A DNA stretch of 64,000 nucleotides from positions 1-64,000 of the forward strand of contig JAKAQR010000012.1 of the NCBI GenBank assembly GCA_021819725.1. Direction: 5' to 3'. Origin of the DNA: Actinomycetes bacterium (GTDB lineage Bacteria; Actinomycetota; Acidimicrobiia; Acidimicrobiales; Acidimicrobiaceae). Both the position numbers and the translations under genes were made by a program. Below the pieces are notes generated by a model. That model did not search any database. It was not told the DNA's origin and was given only the letters and a program-made list of their open reading frames with translations. Of the stretch, positions 32,754-40,978 are shown in pieces (the first letter of the stretch is position 1; every line of letters begins with the position of its first letter).

Positions 32754-33818
32754 TTAGTATCCAAGCGCCCCAGCATCACTCTCAAGTACTGAACCGCGCA
32801 CTGCGCCAGCCAAAATGGGACCATTGTTGGGCAAGACCAACAGATTAAACAGCGCAGTATGAATAGACTCCGCCGTCTCGCCATTGGCCAATGTCACCGG
32901 GGTTTCAAGCTCCGTAAGACCCTTTGCCCCAATCGAACTTGAAAGTTGACCCAGCAGCGTCGCAGGAAGCTCATCCACCGTCTGCCAACTCGTCCCTAGG
33001 GTCACCGGCTTGGTGGAGGTACTCATTGGATCAAACATCGCCTGGAGCTGGGTGGTCGTCACCGTCTTCACCGTCGCACCTGTTGGGGGGGTGAAGTTAA
33101 AGTTCGAAGTACTCGGGTTCGAGAATGAGATCGATTGATAACCCATCTGTAGTACCGGGCTGGAAGAATACACAGAGTTCACCGACACCGCTAGCACGTG
33201 ATAGTTCTTGGCATCCACAAAGACTCGTATCGAAGAGATGGTCGATCCTGACTGCAGCGGAGCGAGCGATAGCGTATACGCGGCATGACCGGCGACATAG
33301 GTGTTAGCGCCGACGGTGACGTCAGATGTTGGCGCAAGTCGCCCAACAAGCGCATCAGCCATCTCCGTCGGATTCATCTGCTGCATCGAAGAGCTTTGCT
33401 GCGTCGAGGATCCGAACGCAACATGTTCGGCAGAGGTATTCGCTGAGTTCCACGACCACGCCCCGGCGCTGTTGACATAGAGATCGCGCTCCGACTGGGC
33501 GTTGATCTCCTGAAGGCGCAGATCTGCCCCCGCGCCCCGATAGACCATCACCTGGGAGGTACCCTCAGGCAGTGCGACGCCCTGACCGACACTCGAAAGC
33601 AGGGAGGCATCTGAGCCCAATATATTGGAGGTGATTTGCAGTTGTCCCGAGTACTGCACCGGTGCAGCACCGATGACCGCGGCGATCAGCTGGGACGCTG
33701 ACATTGGCTGTAACAGCGGAGTTTGTGCATTAGTAAGCGCTGGCGTGAGCGATGCCGCCCCTAGCGCCACCGCGGCACCAACGAGCGGAATTCCAAATCG
33801 ATACTTCCAACGTGCCAC
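32754..33818 (-). CDS. LolA/RseB-like secreted protein
   Basis: A 354-residue exported protein. An N-terminal signal sequence (residues 8-32, IPLVGAAVALGAASLTPALTNA) ends at a plausible AxA-type cleavage site. The mature part has the beta-rich pattern of LolA/LppX/RseB-fold proteins: VQYSGQLQITSN, YVNSAGAWSWNSAN, VAGHAAYTLSLAP, and a C-terminal domain around TSWQTVDELPATLLGQL. Actinobacterial members are commonly encoded next to ABC exporters and may sense or carry a hydrophobic molecule. GAAGGAGAG precedes the GTG start. The stop lies 22 bases from the IS, beyond which the ABC exporter continues, so these were probably one operon. Confidence 0.72.
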   Translation of the reverse strand: MARWKYRFGIPLVGAAVALGAASLTPALTNAQTPLLQPMSASQLIAAVIGAAPVQYSGQLQITSNILGSDASLLSSVGQGVALPEGTSQVMVYRGAGADLRLQEINAQSERDLYVNSAGAWSWNSANTSAEHVAFGSSTQQSSSMQQMNPTEMADALVGRLAPTSDVTVGANTYVAGHAAYTLSLAPLQSGSTISSIRVFVDAKNYHVLAVSVNSVYSSSPVLQMGYQSISFSNPSTSNFNFTPPTGATVKTVTTTQLQAMFDPMSTSTKPVTLGTSWQTVDELPATLLGQLSSSIGAKGLTELETPVTLANGETAESIHTALFNLLVLPNNGPILAGAVRGSVLESDAGALGY

Positions 33819-34272
33819 TACTCTCTCCTTCTGTAACCAACATCTGACCCAACCATGGCCACCAGTACGTCAGTACACTCCTAGCCAAAGCGCTCCAGCT
33901 ACGAATTCCCTCAAACAAGCGCCACTAACACTCGACAAGTTATCCTCATTCTAGCAGATCGCAACACCTAAGAAGTCTGGCTACCCGCGACCCTTTATTT
34001 GCCGGAAGCTAGCAGACGTCCATGTAGCTGCGTTGACTACACCCTAACTGGTTTACCTGATATTTGTCTTAACACCACCTGAAGGAGCGATATTCCAGTG
34101 GCGTCGTCGGGCACATCGATCACCGCGGTTGCGCTCGACGTTGGATACCCTCAACAGGTGGGATAGTCGGGTTCCGCTGACTATACTTGAATGCCAAGGA
34201 TGTTGGACTCACCACTCAACCCACGGCCTCATGCGTGCCGATAGAACTTTGTGCCAATTTTTCAGCACGACC

Positions 34273-34301
34273 TTGAATATCCGGCAAATTTTTGATACGA
34301 T
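34273..34301 (+). promoter_or_regulatory. Sigma-70 type promoter of the sigma factor gene
   Basis: TTGAAT at 34273-34278 and TACGAT at 34296-34301 are separated by 17 bases, close to the TTGACA-N17-TATAAT consensus. Transcription would start near 34308 and give a leader of about 110 bases before the ATG at 34419. Confidence 0.65.
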
Positions 34302-34340
34302 AGTTTTGTGGTGTGCGTTGCCATATGGTGGCCACACTTC

Positions 34341-34376
34341 CAGTGGTTGTAGGGCATGCAGTGGTTGTTGGCATAC
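34341..34376 (+). repeat. 18-base direct repeat in the sigma factor mRNA leader
   Basis: CAGTGGTTGTAGGGCATG is followed directly by CAGTGGTTGTTGGCATAC. Just upstream, GTGTG (34311-34315) can pair with CACAC (34333-34337), and GCCA (34320-34323) with TGGC (34329-34332), forming a hairpin near the transcript 5' end. Confidence 0.6.
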
Positions 34377-34418
34377 TGAGGAGTTTCCAAACGTACATAT
34401 GAATGAGAAGAGATAGCG

Positions 34419-35330
34419 ATGGCGAACAAGCAAACGACAGCAGTGACGAGTGAGGCAAAGGGGCGTCGCCGTTCAGCGCAAGCCGAGGTCGATACGGCCT
34501 TGGCAGCGGCTGGACTCGGTGCCGACTCCATTCGCCTCTTCCTCGACGATCTCGCAAAGCACCCACTCCCCTCCTCTGCCGAACAGGTGGAGTTGGCCAA
34601 ACGTGTGCGCGATGGCGATGAAGAAGCCAAGGTGGAGATGGTGGCAGCGAACTTACGGTTGGTTGTTCACTGGGCTCGCCGCTACCAGGATCGAGGGGTG
34701 GAGCTCTCTGATCTCATCCAAGAGGGCACCTTTGGGCTCATCCGTGCCGTCGAGAAGTTCGATTGGCGCCGTGGGTTCAAGTTCTCCACCTACGCGACAT
34801 GGTGGGTTCGCCAGTCATTACAGAGGGCAGTGCACAACCATGGACAGGCCATACGACTCCCGATGGAGGCTGCGGAACGTTCACGTCGAGTCGATAACGT
34901 CTCCCGTGAGCTGGCTGCCGACCTCGGTCGCCCCCCGACCGAGGACGAGATTGCGGTGGCGTCGAACCTTTCGCACTCCCAATTGGCGGATGTCCGTCAT
35001 GCGGCGCGTGTCGTCGCAAGCCTCGATCAAGCCGTAGGGCCTGAAGGAGAGACCAGTCTCGGCGATCTAGTCGTCGGGCCGGATACCTCCTTTGAAGACG
35101 ACATCGATGACTCCATCTCCCGCGAGATGCTACGCAAGGCAGTCCAAGAGCTCGACCAACTTGAGCGAGACGTGGTCACCCTCCGTTTTGGCCTCAACGG
35201 CGATCGGCCTGCCTCCCTTGAGGCTACGGCCAGGATGCTTGGTATTGGACCGCGAAGGGCCCGTAGGCTTGAAGCTTCCGCACTCAGTCGCCTAGCGGAT
35301 CACCCTGCTCTGAAGACATCTGCAGCCTGA
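34419..35330 (+). CDS. Sigma-70 family RNA polymerase sigma factor (group 2-like)
   Basis: A 303-residue sigma factor with regions 1.2 to 4 but no long region 1.1. Region 1.2 is [28 protein letters not shown]. Region 2 contains [56 protein letters not shown] in three continuous blocks, with a canonical core-binding and -10 segment. Region 3 has [25 protein letters not shown]. Region 4.2 reads [19 protein letters not shown], in place of the usual TRERVRQIE pattern, so its -35 preference may differ. GAGAAGAG lies before the ATG. A perfect palindromic terminator follows. It is probably an alternative, non-essential sigma factor. Confidence 0.88.
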   Translation: MANKQTTAVTSEAKGRRRSAQAEVDTALAAAGLGADSIRLFLDDLAKHPLPSSAEQVELAKRVRDGDEEAKVEMVAANLRLVVHWARRYQDRGVELSDLIQEGTFGLIRAVEKFDWRRGFKFSTYATWWVRQSLQRAVHNHGQAIRLPMEAAERSRRVDNVSRELAADLGRPPTEDEIAVASNLSHSQLADVRHAARVVASLDQAVGPEGETSLGDLVVGPDTSFEDDIDDSISREMLRKAVQELDQLERDVVTLRFGLNGDRPASLEATARMLGIGPRRARRLEASALSRLADHPALKTSAA

Positions 35331-35396
35331 CCGCTGCCGGGGTAACGCGACCGTGTGATTGTGCGGTTCAACAATATCTTCTCAACGGATCTGTAA

Positions 35397-35422
35397 GGCC
35401 CGGTCGGGTACCCGACCGGGCC
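35397..35422. terminator. 26-base perfect palindrome, transcription terminator
   Basis: GGCCCGGTCGGG at 35397-35408 pairs fully with CCCGACCGGGCC at 35411-35422 around a TA centre. It is GC-rich and sits between the convergent sigma factor and rluD-like genes, so it probably stops both transcripts. Only a weak T-rich stretch follows. Confidence 0.75.
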
Positions 35423-35575
35423 TCTGAGTTCGTCTGTTTGTGGAGATCCAACCCCCGGCCAGACTATCAGGCGACTACACACGCGGAGCGACCGCGCGAG
35501 TCCTGCCAACGGCCCAAACGATGCCACCCATGGAGCCCGATCACCACAGGAGCTCTCGATGACCGGATTGCGACC

Positions 35576-36544
35576 TTACGAAGTCATCTCTCTCGACAGA
35601 TCGGGGCGCGACTCCGGCTGCTCTATCGGCGACCGGACTTTAGCTAAAACCTTGACTAGCTCGGGCGGGAGTGCTGACTGGATCGCAAGGGGAAGACCAG
35701 TAGAGGGATGGGCAAGGGCAAGCACTGAGGAGTGCAAAAAGACACGGTCCCGCAGGAGTCTGGTCTCGCCTCCATAGGTTTGATCCCCGACCAAGGGATG
35801 CCCAATTGCGCTCATATGCACGCGAATCTGATGCGTACGGCCTGTCTCTAGGCTGAGCTCTACATAGGTATACCCCTGGAACCGCTCGATAACCCGAAAC
35901 CGTGTCACCGCACGTCGCCCTTCAGCGATGACAGCGATCCGTGTGCGACTTCTCTGGTCGCGACCAAGTGGGGCATCGATAACGCCCTCCTCCTCCGCAA
36001 GCTCTCCCTCGACGAGCGCTCGGTAGGTCCTACGCATTGCGTGGGTGGCGACTTGCTCCTTGAGCACTCGGAAGGCGGAATCGGTCCGTGCAACGCCCAT
36101 GACCCCTGACGTCGACTTATCGAGGCGTTGATAGATTCCCGGTCGCAGCGATGGTTCGTCACCCACACCGGTCACCGCCGGATCCAACGCCACCACCGCG
36201 CTCGCTAGGGTCGGAGTGGCATCAGCGAGCGTCGTCGCATGCACAATGAGGCCTGCTGGCTTATCTACCACAAACATCGCCTCGTCAAAGTAGAGGAGTG
36301 GCAACGGGATGCGGAGACGATCTTGCTGCACAGTTGGAGCAAGGTCGATCGTTAGGTGATCACCGTGATCGAGCCGGTGCGACTTATCACGCAGTACTCG
36401 AGCGTTGACCGAGATCAACCCCTGGTCGATCATCCTTCCCGCCATCGACCGCGAGACGTCGGCGACGACCGAGACCGCACGATCAAGACGTTCTTGGGTG
36501 AGCGTGTCCCCTACCTCAACGTTGAGAACGTTCATGCCGTCCAT
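35576..36544 (-). CDS. RluD-family 23S rRNA pseudouridine synthase
   Basis: A 322-residue RluA/RluD-type pseudouridine synthase. Residues 10-75 form an S4 RNA-binding domain (QERLDRAVSVVADVSRSMAGRMI). The catalytic motif IYQRLDKSTSGVMGVART contains the invariant aspartate, and YTYVELSLETGRTHQIRVHMSAIGHPLVGDQTYG is the conserved C-terminal block. It isomerises specific uridines in 23S rRNA. ATG at 36544 has GGAG 6 bases upstream and overlaps the lspA end. The dksA-lspA-rluD order is common in Gram-positive bacteria. Confidence 0.92.
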   Translation of the reverse strand: MDGMNVLNVEVGDTLTQERLDRAVSVVADVSRSMAGRMIDQGLISVNARVLRDKSHRLDHGDHLTIDLAPTVQQDRLRIPLPLLYFDEAMFVVDKPAGLIVHATTLADATPTLASAVVALDPAVTGVGDEPSLRPGIYQRLDKSTSGVMGVARTDSAFRVLKEQVATHAMRRTYRALVEGELAEEEGVIDAPLGRDQRSRTRIAVIAEGRRAVTRFRVIERFQGYTYVELSLETGRTHQIRVHMSAIGHPLVGDQTYGGETRLLRDRVFLHSSVLALAHPSTGLPLAIQSALPPELVKVLAKVRSPIEQPESRPDLSREMTS

Positions 36545-36989
36545 CGATTACTCCAGCGATCAGAAGAAGAACAACACCCACCGTGATCGCGGAATCAGCG
36601 AGGTTGAAGATAGGCCAGTGTGGGAAGCGGATGAAGTCAATCACCGCTCCATGGTTATGCCGAAAGAGCCTATCCGATAGGTTGCCAAGCGCCCCACCCG
36701 TGACAAGAGAAGCCGCAATCCGTTTGAGAAGGGATGGCGTCATCAGGGCGTAGCCACCAACGGCGACGGCTAGCACCACGGCGGCAACGGTAATCAGCAG
36801 TGGGTGCCCCTGACCGATGGAGAATGAGAACCCCGAGTTAAAGGTGAGCTCGAACTTGATCGGGCCAAGAATGTCGATTGGCCCGCCCCTGAGGGCATTC
36901 TCTGCCCACGTCTTGGTGGCCTGATCGACCAAGATCACCAACACCACGACCGCACCAACGGTCAACGCTCGTGGCCGAAGGCTTGTCAT
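36516..36989 (-). CDS. lspA: Lipoprotein signal peptidase (signal peptidase II)
   Basis: A 157-residue membrane aspartyl protease that cleaves diacylated prolipoproteins. Four membrane segments are visible. The family motifs are present: VDQATKTWAE, FNSGFSFSIGQ, GGALGNLSDRLF (first catalytic Asp) and FNLADSAITVG (second catalytic Asp). ATG at 36989 overlaps the DksA-like stop by 4 bases; an upstream start at 37019 would add 10 residues. The C-terminus overlaps the pseudouridine synthase start. Confidence 0.93.
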   Translation of the reverse strand: MTSLRPRALTVGAVVVLVILVDQATKTWAENALRGGPIDILGPIKFELTFNSGFSFSIGQGHPLLITVAAVVLAVAVGGYALMTPSLLKRIAASLVTGGALGNLSDRLFRHNHGAVIDFIRFPHWPIFNLADSAITVGVVLLLIAGVIDGRHERSQR

Positions 36990-37453
36990 CGACTTCGCGG
37001 TAAACCACCCTCCTTGCACCGGACGCAGAGCCGAGCGAAAGGAAGTGCTCGAAGCCGCGCCCGAGGAATCGGTTGCTTACAGCTCTCGCAGAGTCCATAG
37101 ACGCCACGCTCCATCTTTCTGAGCGCCAAATCAACCTCTTCGATCGCTGCGAGGGCCGAACCTGCCAAGGCAAGGTCTCGTTCCCGATCGATGGCGGTCG
37201 TTCCTCCTTCACCAGACTCCTCATCAAACTGAACTTCAGCAGGCTCATTATTTTGCACCATGCTGTCCGCTTCTGCCCGCAGCTGCGCTGCCTGCTCGAG
37301 GTAGTGAGCTCGTTCTGTTTCGAGGAGGAGGCGCTGCTGAGCAACGAAGTCTTCGTCGCTAAGGGCTTCGATCGTCTCATCATCCAAATTGAGGTATGCC
37401 TCGACGGGATCAATAGGATTGCTCTGCTCTTGCGTCGTCTTCGCCATCGTCAT
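36986..37453 (-). CDS. TraR/DksA-family zinc finger protein
   Basis: A 155-residue protein with an acidic N-terminal half, a coiled-coil (LLLETERAHYLEQAAQLRAEADS) and a C-terminal zinc finger with four cysteines, GLCESCKQPIPRARL...LCVRC. The segment GGTTAIDRERDLALAGSALAAIEEVDLALRKMERG matches the DksA helix that reaches into the RNA polymerase secondary channel. It may adjust transcription of stable RNA genes in the manner of DksA. It heads the dksA-lspA-rluD operon and is divergent from ileS. Confidence 0.85.
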   Translation of the reverse strand: MTMAKTTQEQSNPIDPVEAYLNLDDETIEALSDEDFVAQQRLLLETERAHYLEQAAQLRAEADSMVQNNEPAEVQFDEESGEGGTTAIDRERDLALAGSALAAIEEVDLALRKMERGVYGLCESCKQPIPRARLRALPFARLCVRCKEGGLPRSR

Positions 37454-37657
37454 TCCAATCTATTACGGAGCACGGCGGCACGAACCACCGTACTGCCCAT
37501 TTGAATCGCTCTACTCTAGCCGCCATCAACGCACGAGCGGCAGAGGTGAGCCAAGCATAGCCGCCGATCATAGCAATTATCCCCTCAGCAGCTGCGTCAC
37601 GTCGTGCAGACCCGGATCGCGAACAGAGCACTTCCCTACGCCGACTAGCGTAAATGC

Positions 37658-40600
37658 ATGAGCGACCACGAAGAAAAGAACTCTTATCCACATCAGCCTG
37701 GTGCCCTCAACTTGCCAGCGCTAGAGCATGAAATTCTCGCCTTTTGGGAGCGAGACGACACCTTTCGGGCTTCGATTGCCCAACGGCGAGCCAGTGGTGG
37801 CAAGGCTTTTGTCTTCTATGACGGCCCTCCTTTTGCCAACGGGTCTCCCCACTATGGTCACCTCCTCACTGGCTTCGTGAAAGATGCGATCCCCCGTTAC
37901 CAGACCATGAGGGGGAAGGTCGTGGAACGACGCTTTGGTTGGGACTGTCATGGCCTTCCCGCTGAGATGGCAGCAGAAAAAGAGCTCGGCGTGAGTGGTC
38001 GTGACGAGGTCGAACAGCTCGGCATCGATCGTTTCAACGACCACTGCCGATCACTGGTTCAGCGCACCACCGATGACTGGTTCCGTTATGTGACACGGCA
38101 GGCTCGTTGGGTCGACTTCATCGATTCCTATAAGACGATGGACGTGAGTTTCATGGAATCGGTGATCTGGGCCTTCAAGCGGCTACATGAGAAGGGTCTC
38201 GTCTATGAGAACTACCGCGTACTCCCCTACTGTTGGGAGTGCGAGACACCACTATCAAACTTCGAAACACGTCAAGACGACTCCTATCGTCCTCGCATCG
38301 ACCCGGCTATCACAGTAGCCTTCCGCCTCCCAGCCAGCACCGAGAGCGACGCAGAGGATACACCTCTCCTCGCGGGTGAGCTGTACCTCCTCGCATGGAC
38401 AACCACCCCCTGGACGCTGCCCTCAAATCTTGCCCTTGCCGTACGCCCAGACTTCGAGTACGTGCTATTTCGCGATGGTACTGACCCCCGCGTCTTTGTG
38501 ATGGCCTCCGATCGTCTCACTGCCTACCGGGACCGCTTCGCAGATCCAGAGGTGCTCACCACCGTCACGGGAGAACAGCTCTTGGGCCGCTCCTTCGTCC
38601 CTCTCTTCCCCTTTTTCGCCGATGCGAAGAATGCCTTTCGCGTCATCGAAGGCGCCTTCGTCACGATCGACGAGGGGACGGGAATCGTACAAATGGCGCC
38701 GGGCTTTGGCGAAGAAGACCAGCAGGCCTGTGCCGTTGCCTCGATCGACGTGGTCTGCCCAGTCGACGAAAAGGGCCGCTATACCCGCGAAGTCAGTTGG
38801 TATGAAGGGACGCAAGTCTTTGAAGCCAACGAGGCGATCAAGACCTACCTGAACGACCAGCATGTTCTCATTGAGGCAAAGGCCTATGAACATAGCTATC
38901 CTCACTGCTGGCGGACCGACACTCCGTTGATCTACAAGGCGGTGAGTTCCTGGTTCGTCGATGTCACCGCCATCAAATCTCGTCTGCTCGAGCTCAACCA
39001 AGAGATCGAATGGGTTCCTGAGCACGTGAAGAACGGGGCCTTTGGGAAGTGGCTTGAGGGTGCGCGCGATTGGTCTATCACTCGCAATCGCTACTGGGGT
39101 TCGCCCATTCCAGTATGGAAGAGCGACGATCCCAACTATCCACGGATCGACGTCTATGGATCGCTCGATGAGCTCGAGGCGGACTTCGGCGTCCGTCCTG
39201 GGGATCTGCATCGGCCCGGTATTGATGAACTTGTGCGTCCAAACCCTGACGATCCCTCGGGTCGCTCCATGATGCGGCGCGTACCCGATGTCCTTGATTG
39301 CTGGTTCGAGTCGGGATCGATGCCTTTTGCGCAACTTCACTACCCCTACGAACATCGCCAGGAGTTCGAAGAGAACTTTCCGGCCGACTTTATCGTCGAG
39401 TTCATCGGGCAGACGCGGGGCTGGTTCTATACCTTGCACGTGCTCTCCGTCGGACTCTTTGATTCGCCGCCCTTTAAGCACTGCATGGCGCACGGCATTC
39501 TCCTTGGGAACGACGGACGCAAGCTCTCCAAGCGCCTCAAAAACTTCCCAGACCCATGGGAGGTCTTTGAAGAGATCGGCGCCGATGCCATGCGATGGTT
39601 TTTGCTCTCGTCATCGGTCCTTCGTGGGCAGGAGATGATACTGGAGCGTCAGGCCATGTTTGATACCGTCAAGCGTGTCATCAACCCGATCTGGAATGCC
39701 TTCTCCTTTTTGACGCTGTACGCCGATGCAGATGGGACCCGAGGACACTTCGCGATCACCTCAGATCACCTGCTCGACCGCTATATCCTCGCAAAGAGTT
39801 ATCAGCTCACCACCGAGGTGACGGATGCCCTTGATCGTTTTGACCTCTCTCGAGCTACCAGCCGCATCGAGGAGTTCCTCGATGCCCTCAACAACTGGTA
39901 CATTCGACGTAGCCGTGATCGTTTCTGGGCCGCTAAAGGCAGCGCACCAGAGATCGATGTCAGCAAGCAACAGGCCTACAATACCCTCCACACCGTGTTG
40001 GAGAACCTCGCCACTCTGACCGCACCGCTACTCCCGATGCTGAGCGAACACCTCTATCGCTCGCTCACAGGGGAACGCAGCGTACATCTCGCCGACTGGC
40101 CCTCAGCCACCTCGCTTGGAGCGAGCAATCCTCAGCTTGTAGAGGAGATGGAGTTGGTGCGGGAGATCTGCTCGCAGGTCCACAGCATCCGCAAAGCAAC
40201 CGGCCATCGAGCCCGCCTTCCACTGCGCTCTATCACCGTCGCCAGCTTGGTCGACCGGGATCTAGCGCCCTACGTCGACCTCATCAAAGCAGAGACCAAT
40301 GTGAAAGCGGTACACGTCACCAACGACTTCGATCGTTTTGCTCACCAACGGCTCACTGTCAACCCAGCCCTCTTAGGTCCACGCATCGGTGCCGTCACCC
40401 AACAGGTGATCCGGGCCATCCGGGAGGGAGACTACGTCATGGACAATGAGAATCCGGTCGTGGCTGGCGTCCGCCTCGCGCCAGGCGAGTATTCGCTCAC
40501 CCTCGAACCAACCGATCCTCGCTCCATGCGCGTCCTCGACGACCGAGCGACGGTCGTCGCACTGGATCTCGTCACCGACGAGTCGCTTGAGCTCGAGGGT

Positions 40601-40867
40601 CTCGCTCGCGATCTCATCCGTGCGATCCAACAACACCGCAAGGACTCAGGCTATGATGTCAGTGACCGAATCGACCTCCTTATCGGCCTAGCAGATCCGA
40701 ACCACCGGCTCAGCAAGGCACTTGGGGCGCACGCGGCCGATATCACCGCCCAAACCCTTGCTGCTACGCTTGAGGTCGTCCGCGACGAGGTGACCTCGAC
40801 TGGATCCACCACCCTCGAATTAGACGGACTCACAATCGTGATCACGAGCAAACTCGCCTCGGTGTAG
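37658..40867 (+). CDS. ileS: Isoleucyl-tRNA synthetase, IleS2 (eukaryotic-like) type
   Basis: A 1069-residue class I synthetase charging tRNA-Ile. The HIGH motif appears as HYGHLLTGFVKD after DGPPFANGSP, and KMSKS as KLSKRLKN. An editing (CP1) domain spans about residues 200-410 (TTTPWTLPSNLAL, GTGIVQMAPGFGEED). The catalytic WDCHGLPAE and the anticodon-binding region (NNWYIRRSRDRFW) are in the form seen in archaeal/eukaryotic-like IleRS. The C-terminal zinc-binding domain of IleS1 is absent; the last 200 residues match the IleS2 C-terminus. No Shine-Dalgarno sequence precedes ATG, and TAGCGT 7 bases upstream suggests a leaderless transcript. Confidence 0.95.
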   Translation: MSDHEEKNSYPHQPGALNLPALEHEILAFWERDDTFRASIAQRRASGGKAFVFYDGPPFANGSPHYGHLLTGFVKDAIPRYQTMRGKVVERRFGWDCHGLPAEMAAEKELGVSGRDEVEQLGIDRFNDHCRSLVQRTTDDWFRYVTRQARWVDFIDSYKTMDVSFMESVIWAFKRLHEKGLVYENYRVLPYCWECETPLSNFETRQDDSYRPRIDPAITVAFRLPASTESDAEDTPLLAGELYLLAWTTTPWTLPSNLALAVRPDFEYVLFRDGTDPRVFVMASDRLTAYRDRFADPEVLTTVTGEQLLGRSFVPLFPFFADAKNAFRVIEGAFVTIDEGTGIVQMAPGFGEEDQQACAVASIDVVCPVDEKGRYTREVSWYEGTQVFEANEAIKTYLNDQHVLIEAKAYEHSYPHCWRTDTPLIYKAVSSWFVDVTAIKSRLLELNQEIEWVPEHVKNGAFGKWLEGARDWSITRNRYWGSPIPVWKSDDPNYPRIDVYGSLDELEADFGVRPGDLHRPGIDELVRPNPDDPSGRSMMRRVPDVLDCWFESGSMPFAQLHYPYEHRQEFEENFPADFIVEFIGQTRGWFYTLHVLSVGLFDSPPFKHCMAHGILLGNDGRKLSKRLKNFPDPWEVFEEIGADAMRWFLLSSSVLRGQEMILERQAMFDTVKRVINPIWNAFSFLTLYADADGTRGHFAITSDHLLDRYILAKSYQLTTEVTDALDRFDLSRATSRIEEFLDALNNWYIRRSRDRFWAAKGSAPEIDVSKQQAYNTLHTVLENLATLTAPLLPMLSEHLYRSLTGERSVHLADWPSATSLGASNPQLVEEMELVREICSQVHSIRKATGHRARLPLRSITVASLVDRDLAPYVDLIKAETNVKAVHVTNDFDRFAHQRLTVNPALLGPRIGAVTQQVIRAIREGDYVMDNENPVVAGVRLAPGEYSLTLEPTDPRSMRVLDDRATVVALDLVTDESLELEGLARDLIRAIQQHRKDSGYDVSDRIDLLIGLADPNHRLSKALGAHAADITAQTLAATLEVVRDEVTSTGSTTLELDGLTIVITSKLASV

Positions 40868-40978
40868 CTTCAACCGAGCGCAGCATGGTAGAACCTACCT
40901 GGCAGCCTCGGGAAGCCTTTGGCCATCACCGACGTTGATAACCCTGAATGCTAGAGCAACCCTTGAGAGGATAATCCC

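Larger units (their letters stand above)
33819..34418. other. Divergent intergenic region between LolA-like and sigma factor genes
   Basis: About 600 bases without a convincing gene. On the - strand an extended -10 (TGCTAGAAT, around 33948-33956) could serve the LolA-like gene with a leader of about 120 bases. On the + strand a better promoter at 34273-34301 serves the sigma factor gene. The leader of the latter is structured (see repeat at 34341-34376). Confidence 0.5.

Noticed and set aside
37454..37657. Possible T-box leader before ileS
   Set aside because: I looked for the conserved TGG-ACC-type antiterminator sequence and a specifier loop in the 200-base gap and found neither.
38465..39493. 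342-codon open frame antisense to ileS
   Set aside because: It lies wholly inside a well-conserved synthetase gene, has no ribosome binding site and no recognisable motifs; long antisense frames are common in GC-rich genes.
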